Assembly (NCBI GenBank): GCA_045580875.1
Contig: JAZNOP010000061.1
Location: 1 to 33,363, forward strand
DNA: 33,363 bases
DNA from: SIG598 sp045580875
GTDB lineage: Bacteria > Bacillota > Clostridia > Oscillospirales > Acutalibacteraceae
Direction of reading: 5' to 3'
In this document: positions 7,401 through 15,821 of the stretch, piece after piece
Position numbering within the stretch: the stretch's first letter is position 1
Layout: each line of letters opens with the position of its first letter
Position numbers and translations under genes: made by a program
The notes under the pieces: model-generated
Told to the model about the DNA's origin: nothing
The model's input: the letters and a program-made list of their open reading frames with translations, nothing else
Databases searched by the model: none

Positions 7401-7580
7401 TTACTTATACTTGCGCTTACGTGCAGCCTCGGACTTCTTCTTACGACGGACAGAGGGCTTCTCATAGGCCTCTCTTTTGCGAACCTCCTGAATAACACCG
7501 GAGCGTGCGCAGGACTTCTTGAAACGACGAAGTGCGCTCTCGAGTGATTCATTGTCCTTTACTCGGATTTCTGACGACAT
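7401..7580 (-). CDS. rpsU: 30S ribosomal protein S21
   Basis: A 59-residue, strongly basic protein recognised as bS21. It starts MSSEIRVKDNESLESALRRF and carries the conserved KKSCARSGVIQEVRKREAYE core and KPSVRRKKKSEAARKRKYK tail. S21 binds the 30S platform near the 3' end of 16S rRNA and helps start-site base pairing. The length is normal for the family. The ATG at 7580 is preceded by the very strong GGAGGGAGGGATAGG. The gene is monocistronic, with a consensus promoter and its own terminator, consistent with high expression. Confidence 0.96.
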   Translation of the reverse strand: MSSEIRVKDNESLESALRRFKKSCARSGVIQEVRKREAYEKPSVRRKKKSEAARKRKYK

Positions 7581-7651
7581 AACCTATCCCTCCCTCCGCG
7601 GACTAGAATTCCATATTAGCAATTCAATGAATTCTAACATGATTACAACTG

Positions 7652-7680
7652 ATTATAAACTGTTTTTTGTGTCATGTCAA
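7652..7680 (-). promoter_or_regulatory. Consensus SigA promoter of rpsU
   Basis: Minus strand perfect TTGACA (7680-7675), 17-bp spacer, perfect TATAAT (7657-7652), about 72 bases upstream of the rpsU start. Confidence 0.82.
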
Positions 7681-7720
7681 TAGATAATTTCAGATTTTAT
7701 GTGAAGTAATCAAAAGTATT

Positions 7721-7739
7721 TTGTGAAGATTCGCTTCAC
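7721..7739 (-). terminator. Weak hairpin after the GT-C membrane glycosyltransferase gene
   Basis: Six-base-pair stem GTGAAG/CTTCAC (7734-7739 with 7723-7728) then an A/T-rich stretch on the minus strand. Position fits a terminator for the gene ending at 7773, but the U-tract is imperfect. Confidence 0.35.
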
Positions 7740-7772
7740 GCACTCTGAATCGGAGCAAATTGCCGTTTTTTC

Positions 7773-9389
7773 TTACTCTCCGTCCTCAATGCGCTCCAGA
7801 AGAACGTGCAGAAAACTGCTTTCCGGCTGATAAGCCTGAGCCGCTATCTGATAATTTTCCAGCACGATTTCAGGAATCTCATCGACCGTACCGAGATTCG
7901 ACACCAGCACGAAATCCGGACGGCGCGACGAGACAAACTCATTCTGCGTATCCATGAGCTCCGGGAAAACATCGTAGGAAAGATTGAGATTACAGAAATA
8001 CTTGCAGTCGGGAATTATCTCTGCAACTGTATACAGACCCTGGTCAAGCGTGCCGTAATTGAGCAGTGTGGCATCTTCCTGACGGTTGATTATCTCCGCG
8101 AATTTATACTGCATAAGGTCTTCCTTATCGTATTTCATGAAGCGGACATTGTTGCTTACAAGCAGGCATACGGCTGCGCACACAACCAGAGCGGCAGCTG
8201 CTGCTGCAACACCAGCCTTCCTGGTCGGTCTGTAAGCGGCAATTTTTTCGTATTTTTCGGTCAGACCGTTGTGTGATGCGATGAATTTCGCTGTCTCTGC
8301 AAAAAACTGCACCAGTGCAGGTATGCCGATAATAGCAGGCATCGCCAGCGCGAGAATATAATAGGAGCTCATATTGCCCGGTCCGAATACAACTATTGTC
8401 TGGAAGCAGACCATGGCCGCAAATGCAAGTCTGAAGCCAATACCGGAAAAGAGCTTCTTTGTAAAGAGCACCCATGCACCGCCAATGAACAGCAGCAGAG
8501 TGAAGCCCATGTTGAGACGGCAGCTGTAGAGAGTGATGTCGACAAATCGCGAAAGCTTTGTCATGGCGGTTATCTCTTCGGTGCCGATGCTTGTATAAAG
8601 GAATACGTTATTGAAGAAATAGCTTCTCCAGCAGTCGTCGAGGGCTCCGTTAACTGCGAAATAGAGCAGGATCGGCGCCGAGACAGCCAGCATTCCGAGC
8701 AGGAACACGCCGCAGCTTATGAATGCACGTGCAAACTTTTTCTGTGCAATAAGAGCAAAGAAGATTGCAGCCATCCACACAAAGTGCAGACCGAGCAGAT
8801 TGAATTTTATCCAGAAAACAAGACCTGCGGAAAAACCGCACCAGAACAGCTCTCTATCGGTGAAATCCCAGTTGTTTTCCACTGCATGACGCGAGAAATA
8901 ATAAATTGCCAGCATTATCATCGGATAGCAGAGCTCTTCGACGTTATCGCCGAGCACATTCGCTCTTGATGAGAAAACCAGCGCCGAAAACACTGTCACA
9001 GCTACAAGCGAGACCGTCTTACCCAGCCACAGCCTCATCGTTTTATATCCGAGACAGAGTGTGACTGTCAGGCAGGCAATTTCGATAAAGTACATTCCTA
9101 TGAAGCTTTTCGACGAAACAAGCGACGCAAGCATATGGATAACATAGGTCAGAATGCCCTTCTGCTCATATATATCGCGGTAGAGCACCTTGCCGTCTGC
9201 CATTGCCCTGCCGACGGTCATGAAGCAGTTTGCATCAACCGAAAGCTGGAATGGATAAAGAAAAGACGACATTGAGCAGATCGATATCACGACAGCGGAA
9301 ACCAGCAGCAGATAGCTGCCAATGGCAAATCTCTCCGTTCTGATAAATTTTACGGCTGCCGAATAAGCACTCTGCAGATATTTCATCAT
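7773..9389 (-). CDS. Multispanning membrane glycosyltransferase, GT-C/GT39-like
   Basis: A 538-residue polytopic membrane protein with about 10-12 hydrophobic segments and a C-terminal soluble domain of about 110 residues. After the first helix the extracytoplasmic loop carries Asp-52 and the stretch FMTVGRAMADGKVLYRDIYE, followed by QKGILTY. This arrangement of an acidic residue in loop 1 is typical of GT-C enzymes of the ArnT/PMT superfamily, which take a sugar from a polyprenyl-phosphate donor on the outer face of the membrane. Start ATG 9389 has AGGAG 9 bases upstream, with a second ATG immediately after. The gene faces a GtrB-like gene across shared promoter DNA, which suggests a donor-maker/donor-user pair in cell-envelope glycosylation. 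The acceptor is unknown. Confidence 0.72.
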   Translation of the reverse strand: MMKYLQSAYSAAVKFIRTERFAIGSYLLLVSAVVISICSMSSFLYPFQLSVDANCFMTVGRAMADGKVLYRDIYEQKGILTYVIHMLASLVSSKSFIGMYFIEIACLTVTLCLGYKTMRLWLGKTVSLVAVTVFSALVFSSRANVLGDNVEELCYPMIMLAIYYFSRHAVENNWDFTDRELFWCGFSAGLVFWIKFNLLGLHFVWMAAIFFALIAQKKFARAFISCGVFLLGMLAVSAPILLYFAVNGALDDCWRSYFFNNVFLYTSIGTEEITAMTKLSRFVDITLYSCRLNMGFTLLLFIGGAWVLFTKKLFSGIGFRLAFAAMVCFQTIVVFGPGNMSSYYILALAMPAIIGIPALVQFFAETAKFIASHNGLTEKYEKIAAYRPTRKAGVAAAAAALVVCAAVCLLVSNNVRFMKYDKEDLMQYKFAEIINRQEDATLLNYGTLDQGLYTVAEIIPDCKYFCNLNLSYDVFPELMDTQNEFVSSRRPDFVLVSNLGTVDEIPEIVLENYQIAAQAYQPESSFLHVLLERIEDGE

Positions 9390-9440
9390 GTTAAGCTACT
9401 CCTGAACGAATAAAAATATATTATCAATTGCTCAAAACTG

Positions 9441-9469
9441 TTGATTATTTATCCTAAATTATATATTAT
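9441..9469 (+). promoter_or_regulatory. Possible promoter of the GtrB-like gene
   Basis: Plus strand TTGATT (9441-9446), 17-bp spacer, TATTAT (9464-9469), about 66 bases before the ATG at 9535. It overlaps the divergent promoter. Confidence 0.45.
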
Positions 9470-9486
9470 TTATAATAGTTAGTCAA
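9458..9486 (-). promoter_or_regulatory. Promoter of the GT-C glycosyltransferase gene
   Basis: Minus strand TTGACT (9486-9481), 17-bp spacer, perfect TATAAT (9463-9458), about 69 bases before the start at 9389. Confidence 0.65.
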
Positions 9487-9526
9487 TCAGAAAAGCTGTA
9501 TGTCAGCTATCATCGAAGAAAGGTAA

Positions 9527-9543
9527 CTCCCGTTATGCGGGAG
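9527..9543 (+). promoter_or_regulatory. Hairpin enclosing the GtrB-like start codon
   Basis: Perfect 6-bp GC-rich stem CTCCCG/CGGGAG (9527-9532 with 9538-9543); the 5-base loop TTATG contains the ATG at 9535. It would hide this start, or the GGGAG that precedes the alternative ATG at 9556. Confidence 0.5.
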
Positions 9544-10527
9544 CAGCAGTGCATAATGAAGAACAAGCCGATTTTATACATTGTAATACCGTGCTACAAC
9601 GAGGAGCAGGTGCTGCCTATCACCGCACCCCTCTTTCTTGGCAAAATAGAGCAGCTGGTCAGCGACGGCAAAATAAGCGATGACAGCCGCGTAATGTTCG
9701 TCAACGACGGCAGCCGCGACCGCACATGGGAAATAATCTGCGGGCTCTCTGAACAGAATCCTCACTACGAGGGTGTCAGCCTCAGCCGCAACAGAGGACA
9801 TCAGAATGCTCTTCTCGGCGGTCTGATGGAGGCAAAGAGCCGCTGTGACATCACGATATCCATCGACTGCGACGGTCAGGACGATATCAACGCAATGGAC
9901 GGGATGGTCGATGCCTATCTTGACGGCGCAGAGGTTGTCTACGGCGTACGAAGCAAGCGCGACACCGACACCTTCTTCAAGCGCTTTACCGCAGAGAGTT
10001 TCTATAAGCTTCTGCGCTGGATGGGTGCTGAGGTCGTCTTCAACCATGCCGACTACAGACTGGTTTCGAGCAAGGTTCTTGATGCATTTTCCGATTTCAA
10101 GGAGGTCAATATCTACCTGCGCGGAATGTTCCCGCTGGTCGGCTTCAAGAGCACCTCGGTATATTACGAGCGCCACGAGCGCATGGCCGGCAAGAGCCAC
10201 TATCCGCTGCGCAAGATGCTCGCTCTTGCCTTTGACGGCATCACAAGCCTGAGCACAAAGCCAATCAAGATGATAACCTCACTTGGCACATTCATCGCAA
10301 TTCTCAGCTTTCTGATGATAGTCTGGACTCTCATTTCCCACTTTACAGGCAACACCGTTCCCGGCTGGTCGAGCAGCGTTCTCTGCACCTGCCTTATCGG
10401 TGGAATCCAGCTTATCGCTCTCGGTGTCATCGGTGAGTACATCGGCAAGATCTACCTTGAGACCAAGGGCAGACCCCGTTTCATCATCAGCGAACGCACC
10501 TTTGACAAGGACGAAGAGCAGGAGTAA
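9535..10527 (+). CDS. GtrB-like polyprenyl-phosphate glycosyltransferase (GT2)
   Basis: A 330-residue family 2 glycosyltransferase of the GtrB/DPM1 type, which moves a sugar from a nucleotide donor to undecaprenyl phosphate on the inner membrane face. Motifs in order are YIVIPCYNEE, the donor-binding VNDGSRDRTW, the SRNRGHQNAL loop, the metal-binding DCDGQDD, and the acceptor segment RSKRDTDTFFKR. Two C-terminal membrane helices (about 240-262 and 275-300) anchor the enzyme, as in GtrB, with a tail EYIGKIYLETKGRP typical of this family. The start could be ATG 9535 or ATG 9556 (MKNKP); both have AG-rich sequences at less than ideal spacing, and the first lies in a hairpin loop. Divergent from the GT-C enzyme. 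No GtrA-type flippase is visible nearby. Confidence 0.9.
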   Translation: MREQQCIMKNKPILYIVIPCYNEEQVLPITAPLFLGKIEQLVSDGKISDDSRVMFVNDGSRDRTWEIICGLSEQNPHYEGVSLSRNRGHQNALLGGLMEAKSRCDITISIDCDGQDDINAMDGMVDAYLDGAEVVYGVRSKRDTDTFFKRFTAESFYKLLRWMGAEVVFNHADYRLVSSKVLDAFSDFKEVNIYLRGMFPLVGFKSTSVYYERHERMAGKSHYPLRKMLALAFDGITSLSTKPIKMITSLGTFIAILSFLMIVWTLISHFTGNTVPGWSSSVLCTCLIGGIQLIALGVIGEYIGKIYLETKGRPRFIISERTFDKDEEQE

Positions 10528-10584
10528 AATTCTGAAAATCACTGCGCTTCATTACGCCATTTTGGTCAACACACATTGCAATCA

Positions 10585-10635
10585 ATAAAAACGCGCCGCA
10601 CCGGTATCACGCGATATCAGTGCGGCGCTTATTAT
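10585..10635 (-). terminator. Bidirectional terminator between gtrB-like gene and leuS
   Basis: Nine-base-pair stem GCGCCGCAC/GTGCGGCGC (10593-10601 with 10620-10628). On the minus strand it is followed by GTTTTTATT and serves leuS; on the plus strand by TTATTATTTT, serving the convergent GtrB-like gene. Confidence 0.85.
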
Positions 10636-10648
10636 TTTGTGCTGATTT

Positions 10649-13054
10649 TTATTTCACAACGAGGTTTACAAGACGTCCGGGAACGTAGATTTCCTTGATG
10701 ACCTGCTTGCCGTCGACATACTCTGCACAGGCAGGAGCAGTCTTTGCAGCAGCAAGAGCGTCCTCGCTGGAGATATCTGCCGGCAGGGAGAGTCTTGCTC
10801 TGACCTTGCCGTTGATCTGAACCGCGATCTCGACGGTCTCTTCAACACACTTGCTCTCGTCGTATACCGGCCACTTCTGATCGGTAATCATCTTGCCGAA
10901 GCGTGCCTTTCTCCACAGCTCCTCGGTGATGTGCGGAGCAAACGGGTTGAGCAGGAGCAGGAAGGTGCGGAACTCCTTGCGGGTGATGCTGCCCTTGCCT
11001 TCGAACTCGTTGATGAGAGCCATGAGTGCAGCGATAGCAGTGTTGAACTTAAGGTTCTCGATATCCTCGGTGACCTTCTTGATGGTCTTGTGAATGCTGC
11101 TCTCGAGCTCGGGACGGATCTCGCCCTTCTCAAGCTTGTCGAGCAGAGCCCATGTACGGTCGAGGAAGCGCTTGCAGCCCTTGATGGAGCTGGAGGACCA
11201 CGGTGCAGCCTTCTCGAAGTCACCGATGAACATCTCGTACATACGCATGGTGTCAGCGCCGTAGGTGTTGACTATCTCGTCGGGGTTGACAACGTTGCCT
11301 CTGGACTTGGACATCTTCTGATTGTCCTCGCCGAGAATCATGCCGTGGCTTGTACGCTTCTGATAGGGCTCCTTGGTGGGAACTACGCCGATATCATAGA
11401 GGAACTTGTGCCAGAAACGGCTGTAGAGCAGGTGCAGTGTGGTATGCTCCATACCGCCGTTGTACCAGTTGACCGGAGTCCAGTAATCGAGTGCTTCCTT
11501 GCTTGCGAGAGCCTCGTTGTTGTTGGGATCGCAGTAGCGCAGGAAGTACCAGGAGGAACCGGCCCACTGAGGCATGGTATCGGTCTCACGCTTTGCAGGA
11601 CCGCCGCACTTCGGGCAGGTGGTGTTTACCCAGCTGTCGATGTTTGCCAGCGGAGATTCGCCGTTGTCGGTCGGCTCATAGGAGTCAACGTCAGGCAGTG
11701 TGAGGGGAAGCTGATCCTCTGGAACAGGCACCCACTCGTTGCAGTGGTCGCACCATACCAGCGGAATGGGCTCGCCCCAGTATCTCTGACGGGAGAAGAC
11801 CCAGTCGCGCAGCTTGAAATTGACCTTCTGCTCGCCTCTGCCCTTCTCGGTGAGGAATTCAGTAATCTTTACCTTTGCCTCCTCAACAGACAGACCGTCG
11901 AGGAAATCGGAGTTGACCATGATTCCGGTCTCGCAGTCGGTGAAAGCAGCTTCCTGAACGTTGCCGCCCTTGACAACCTCGATTATCGGCAGGTCAAACT
12001 TCTTTGCAAACTCCCAGTCACGGGTATCATGAGCCGGAACAGCCATGATAGCGCCGGTGCCGTAGGAGATGAGAACATAGTCGGAAATGAAGATGGGAAT
12101 CTCGGTATTGTTGACCGGATTGATTGCCTTTACGCCCTCAAGGCAGACACCGGTCTTGTTCTTTGCAAGCTCGGTACGCTCGAAGTCGGACTTGCGTGCG
12201 GCCTCAGCCTGATATGCCTTTACTGCATCAAGATTGCCAATTCTGTCAGCCCACTTCTCAAGAATTGGATGCTCGGGGCTTATTACCATGTATGTAGCGC
12301 CGAAGAGGGTATCCGGACGGGTGGTGTAAATGCGCAGCTTGTCGCCGAGGGTGGTATCAAAATCGACCTCAGCACCGGTGGAACGGCCGATCCAGTTCTT
12401 CTGCTGAATCTTTACGCGCTCAACATAATCGACCTCGTCGAGGTCATCGATGAGGCGCTGTGCATACTTGGTGATAGCGAGCATCCACTGGCTCTTGACC
12501 TTGCGGACAACCTCGCTGCCGCAGCGCTCGCAGACGCCGTTGACGACCTCTTCGTTTGCAAGAACGCACTTGCAGGAGGTACACCAGTTGACAGCCATTT
12601 CCTTCTTATAAGCCAGACCGTTCTTGTAGAGCTGGAGGAATATCCACTGAGTCCACTTGAAGTAGTTGGGATCGGTGGTGTTTATCTCACGGCTCCAGTC
12701 AAAGGACAGACCGAGCATTCTCAGCTGGCTCTTGAAACGTGCCACGTTCTGCTCAGTGACCTTGGACGGGTGAATGTGATTCTTGATTGCATAGTTCTCG
12801 GTGGGCAGACCGAATGCGTCCCAGCCCATCGGATAGAGTACGTTGAAGCCCTCGAGTCTCTTCTTTCTTGCAACGATGTCAAGCGCGGTGTAGGAACGCG
12901 GGTGACCTACGTGCAGACCTGCACCCGAAGGATACGGGAACTCAACAAGGCAGTAGAAGGAAGGCTTTGTGTAGTCGTTCGGGGCATGGAAAACGCCCTT
13001 CTCCTCCCATATATCCTGCCATTTTTTCTCAATAGCGGAAAAATCGTATTTCAT
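10649..13054 (-). CDS. leuS: Leucyl-tRNA synthetase
   Basis: An 801-residue class I aminoacyl-tRNA synthetase charging tRNA-Leu, close to the usual bacterial length. The ATP-binding HIGH motif is HVGH (residues 48-51, in YPSGAGLHVGHPRSY) and the second signature is KMSKS (NQKMSKSRGN). The CP1 editing domain is present with TTRPDTLFGATYMV. Two Cys-rich zinc knuckles are seen: CTSC with VCERCG, and WCDHC with TCPKCGG. The C-terminal anticodon-binding and tail region ends PGRLVNLVVK. The frame extends six codons upstream, but ATG 13054 (MKYDFS) has AGAGGA 9 bases before it, so it is the start. Last gene of the rnc-to-leuS block, followed by a strong terminator. Confidence 0.98.
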   Translation of the reverse strand: MKYDFSAIEKKWQDIWEEKGVFHAPNDYTKPSFYCLVEFPYPSGAGLHVGHPRSYTALDIVARKKRLEGFNVLYPMGWDAFGLPTENYAIKNHIHPSKVTEQNVARFKSQLRMLGLSFDWSREINTTDPNYFKWTQWIFLQLYKNGLAYKKEMAVNWCTSCKCVLANEEVVNGVCERCGSEVVRKVKSQWMLAITKYAQRLIDDLDEVDYVERVKIQQKNWIGRSTGAEVDFDTTLGDKLRIYTTRPDTLFGATYMVISPEHPILEKWADRIGNLDAVKAYQAEAARKSDFERTELAKNKTGVCLEGVKAINPVNNTEIPIFISDYVLISYGTGAIMAVPAHDTRDWEFAKKFDLPIIEVVKGGNVQEAAFTDCETGIMVNSDFLDGLSVEEAKVKITEFLTEKGRGEQKVNFKLRDWVFSRQRYWGEPIPLVWCDHCNEWVPVPEDQLPLTLPDVDSYEPTDNGESPLANIDSWVNTTCPKCGGPAKRETDTMPQWAGSSWYFLRYCDPNNNEALASKEALDYWTPVNWYNGGMEHTTLHLLYSRFWHKFLYDIGVVPTKEPYQKRTSHGMILGEDNQKMSKSRGNVVNPDEIVNTYGADTMRMYEMFIGDFEKAAPWSSSSIKGCKRFLDRTWALLDKLEKGEIRPELESSIHKTIKKVTEDIENLKFNTAIAALMALINEFEGKGSITRKEFRTFLLLLNPFAPHITEELWRKARFGKMITDQKWPVYDESKCVEETVEIAVQINGKVRARLSLPADISSEDALAAAKTAPACAEYVDGKQVIKEIYVPGRLVNLVVK

Positions 13055-13135
13055 TTTTACCATTCCTCTCAATATGAAATAAAAACTGTTCTGTTTTTAT
13101 TATGTTCTTTTTTCAGGGCGCTGATTCTATGCGGT

Positions 13136-13498
13136 TTATTTAAGCTCCTCGAAATTCACATCAAGCTTCTCGCCGTCAGACCAGAGTCTCTCAAGGTCAT
13201 AATATGCTCTTGCCTCGGTGTCGAAGATGTGGATAACAACGCTTCTGTAGTCCATTACAATCCAGTTCTTTGCGTTGTGACCCTCGATGTGGTCGGGAAG
13301 GATACCCTCCTGCTTGAGCTTGAACTCAGTCTCGTCAGCCAGTGCGCGGACGTGTGTGGACGAGGTACCGGTTGCAATGACGAAATACTCGGCAAGCTCG
13401 GTTATGCCGCTTACGTCGATGACCGAAAGCTCTCTTGCAAGACGGTCGTCAAGAGCCTTCGCAGCCTTCAGTGCCAGTTCTTTTGCAGTTATTTCCAT
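13136..13498 (-). CDS. rsfS: Ribosomal silencing factor RsfS
   Basis: A 120-residue RsfS/Iojap-family protein. It binds L14 (uL14) on the 50S subunit and blocks subunit joining when nutrients are scarce. Family hallmarks are DVSGITELAEYFVIATGTSS, the helix HVRALADETEFKLKQEG, the EGHNAKNWIVMDYRSVVIH core, and FDTEARAYYDLERLW. The length is normal. It sits between an LCP gene and leuS, and downstream of yqeK/nadD, matching the common firmicute order in which rsfS follows yqeK. About 80 bases separate it from each neighbour. Confidence 0.96.
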   Translation of the reverse strand: MEITAKELALKAAKALDDRLARELSVIDVSGITELAEYFVIATGTSSTHVRALADETEFKLKQEGILPDHIEGHNAKNWIVMDYRSVVIHIFDTEARAYYDLERLWSDGEKLDVNFEELK

Positions 13499-13576
13499 TT
13501 TTCTTTCATCACATTCTGCGCCCTTTCGCAGCAGAACGTGCCTCCTTTTTTGCAGAATTATAATTCGCTTCTCCGA

Positions 13577-15181
13577 TTATCCGACTGCCTCAGCGTTTGT
13601 CGCAGTAGTTGTCGGCGGCGCAGCCGTAGTAGTCGGAGCCGCAGTGGTAGTAGTCGGAGCCGCTGTAGTTGTTGTGGGTGCTGCTGTGGTAGTAGTCGGA
13701 GCCTGTGTGGTGGTCGTGGGTGAGGTGGTGGTAGTCTCCGAAGATGAGGTTGATGTTGTGGTCGATGCCGAAGTTGATGCTGAGGTCGATGTCGTATTCT
13801 GAGTCTTTGACGTTGAAGACGGTGCCTGCGATGTGGTCGTGCTTCCTTCAGTAGTGGTTGTGGAAGTTCTGCCGGTGGTATTTTCCGGTCCCTTTACATC
13901 AACAACCTCGGGGAAGTAGATGTCGCCTGCCTCAAGATATCCGCCGCCGGGAAGTCCGTACGGGAGCATATACTGATTGAGTATGTCAGCAGTCTTGCTC
14001 TCATTGCAGACATAGTAGGAAAGGTTGAATTCATGCGGCTCTGCCCAGTGGTCGTAGCCCGGCATGGTGAACATATTCAGTCTGTCGGTGGAGAGGGAAC
14101 GCGCCTTGAGGGCGTAATCCTTGATCTCCTTGAAGGAAAGGTCGGTCTGGAAGCAGTCTTTGCATTCATCAAGCAGACCGAGCATCTGGGAGATATCCAT
14201 ATCAAGGATCTGATTGAGCATTGCATTTATGAAGATTCGCTGACCGTTTACTCGTCCGAGGTCGCCCTCAGCGTAGCTCTTTCTGTGACGCATATAATGG
14301 ACAGCCTGATTGCCCATAAGTCGGTGTGTACCCGGCTCGAGGGTTATCATGTTGTCATGTATGCCGGTTTCAAGCGTTATCTCAACACCGCCCATGGCAT
14401 TGACAATGTCGGCAAATCCTCTGAAGTTGAAAAGTACAAAGTGGTCAACCGGCATATGCAGGTGTTCGTTGATGAATCTGATGAGGGCACTCATGTTGCT
14501 CTCGCGCTTGTAGCTCAGCTCGCCGCCGCACACGGTATGTCTGCCGCTGCTGCGTTCGCTGCTCTCGGGGGAATACTGACAGGTCTCGCACCAGCGCACT
14601 GTCTGCGGGTTTGCATAGACCGAGTTTATCTTTCTGCCGCTGCCGATATAGGTATCACGCGGTATCTGCATTACGTTCACCATGTTGCCCGCAAGATCAT
14701 AGCAGACAAGCCAGATGCAGTCGGTGTTGTACTGCTCAAGGTCGACACCGACAACCAGTACATAGGTTACCTTTTCGGAAAGCTCGTCGGTGGTGGTAAG
14801 TCGGTCGGCTATGGTGATGTTGCCCGTCTCCGCCGTGTCGGTTATAAAGGTCTCGTTACTGGTGTACATATTTGAAACATAATCATAACCCAGCACACCG
14901 CCGATCGCCGCGACAAGAAGTATGCAGGCAGCGATTATTGCCTTTTTATACTTCGAGAATGCGCTGACTATAACCGGCTCTTCCTGCATCTGCAGGCGGT
15001 CGGGCAGCTCAAACATCGACGCAGCCTCTATTCCTTTTTTGTACCGCTCCGCCTTCTGCACGCGCAGATTGCCGTAGCTTGTCGGCTCGCGCAGAACAGC
15101 AGGACGCCTGCCGAAGGTCACCGATGCCGGCAGACCGCGTTCGTCATGTATGTTTTTTGCGTTGTTGTTCTGTGAATTCAT
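13577..15181 (-). CDS. LytR-CpsA-Psr (LCP) family cell-wall polymer ligase with Thr-rich tail
   Basis: A 534-residue LCP protein; the family attaches teichoic acids or polysaccharides from lipid carriers to peptidoglycan. It has a cytoplasmic N-terminus of about 78 residues, a membrane helix (79-100), then the LCP core. Asp-147 and Asp-154 (GVDLEQYNTD) are likely metal ligands, IPRDTYI (173-179) holds the phosphate-binding Arg, and GDLGR (306-310) holds a second. The usual second Arg of the DxxRxxRQ motif is replaced by Gly. An unusual insert at 195-225 contains Cys-198, Cys-201, His-215 and Cys-218. The last 100 residues are Thr/Ser/Ala/Pro-rich, including tandem APTTTTA heptads, probably wall-spanning or glycosylated. 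ATG 15181 overlaps the yqeK stop (ATGA). Confidence 0.9.
   Translation of the reverse strand: MNSQNNNAKNIHDERGLPASVTFGRRPAVLREPTSYGNLRVQKAERYKKGIEAASMFELPDRLQMQEEPVIVSAFSKYKKAIIAACILLVAAIGGVLGYDYVSNMYTSNETFITDTAETGNITIADRLTTTDELSEKVTYVLVVGVDLEQYNTDCIWLVCYDLAGNMVNVMQIPRDTYIGSGRKINSVYANPQTVRWCETCQYSPESSERSSGRHTVCGGELSYKRESNMSALIRFINEHLHMPVDHFVLFNFRGFADIVNAMGGVEITLETGIHDNMITLEPGTHRLMGNQAVHYMRHRKSYAEGDLGRVNGQRIFINAMLNQILDMDISQMLGLLDECKDCFQTDLSFKEIKDYALKARSLSTDRLNMFTMPGYDHWAEPHEFNLSYYVCNESKTADILNQYMLPYGLPGGGYLEAGDIYFPEVVDVKGPENTTGRTSTTTTEGSTTTSQAPSSTSKTQNTTSTSASTSASTTTSTSSSETTTTSPTTTTQAPTTTTAAPTTTTAAPTTTTAAPTTTAAPPTTTATNAEAVG
13604..13702 (-). repeat. 21-bp tandem repeat encoding APTTTTA heptads
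   Basis: Residues 494-526 of the LCP protein are successive AAPTTTT-like units (about five, the last two shortened), giving a 21-bp period on the minus strand. Codons vary between units, so protein composition is kept. Repeat number may differ between strains. Confidence 0.8.
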
Positions 15182-15759
15182 TTTCTGTCTCCTGACAAAA
15201 CTGTCTCGTTGTATGCCATAAATGTATCCGGAATGATAGCCTGCCCTTTTGACGCCTGATTTCCTATCTCATAGCGCAGGGCATATCTCATTGCCGCTTC
15301 AAGGCTTTCATCAACCAGTCGGCGCATATCCTCAACTCCGTTGTAGGATCGCTCAGCACTGGTGTAGTCAGCCAGATATACTATCTTTTCAATTATGCTC
15401 ATTCCAGCCCTTGCGGTGGTATGATAGCGTATCGCGTTAACCGTTTCCTCGTCCTCTATGCCCAGTTTCAGCCGGACATAAGCCGCTCCTGCAGGTGCGT
15501 GCCATACCTTCGGCGCTGCCATCAGTTCAGGTATCATTGGATATCCTGCGGCTTTTATCAGCTTGAGCTGCTCCTTGCCGGAGGTCTCCTTTGCCACATC
15601 ATGCAGCAGACCTGCAAGCTCAGCTTTTTCTTCATCGGCTCCGTAGCGCTTTGCCAGACGCACTGCCTCGTAGGAAACATTGAGGCTGTGCTCATATCTG
15701 TGCTTTGAGAGCCTGCGTTTTAACATTCTCGTGTATTTCTGCCAGAGTTCAGGGGTCAA
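15178..15759 (-). CDS. yqeK: HD-domain Ap4A hydrolase, YqeK family
   Basis: A 193-residue HD-domain phosphohydrolase matching YqeK, which cleaves diadenosine tetraphosphate symmetrically into two ADP. HD metal ligands are visible: His in HRYEHSLNV, the HD pair in LLHDVAKE, a later His in VWHAPAGA and YHTTARAG, and Asp in VYLADYTSAER. A GTG at 15768 is a possible start, but GGAAGG lies 8 bases before the TTG at 15759, which makes TTG (protein start TPELWQKY) better. The gene sits between nadD and the LCP gene; its stop overlaps the LCP start, so the two are coupled. NadD-YqeK adjacency is widespread in firmicutes. Confidence 0.94.
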   Translation of the reverse strand: MTPELWQKYTRMLKRRLSKHRYEHSLNVSYEAVRLAKRYGADEEKAELAGLLHDVAKETSGKEQLKLIKAAGYPMIPELMAAPKVWHAPAGAAYVRLKLGIEDEETVNAIRYHTTARAGMSIIEKIVYLADYTSAERSYNGVEDMRRLVDESLEAAMRYALRYEIGNQASKGQAIIPDTFMAYNETVLSGDRK

Positions 15760-15821
15760 TATATGCACCTTCCGTGTCAGATTAAAAATATTATCCGGTG
15801 ATAAATCACCGATACAGACCG

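Noticed and set aside
10931..13723. A 930-codon open frame on the plus strand
   Set aside because: It lies wholly antisense to leuS and rsfS, whose motifs are certain. It has no domain and no ribosome binding site, and results from biased codon use on the other strand.
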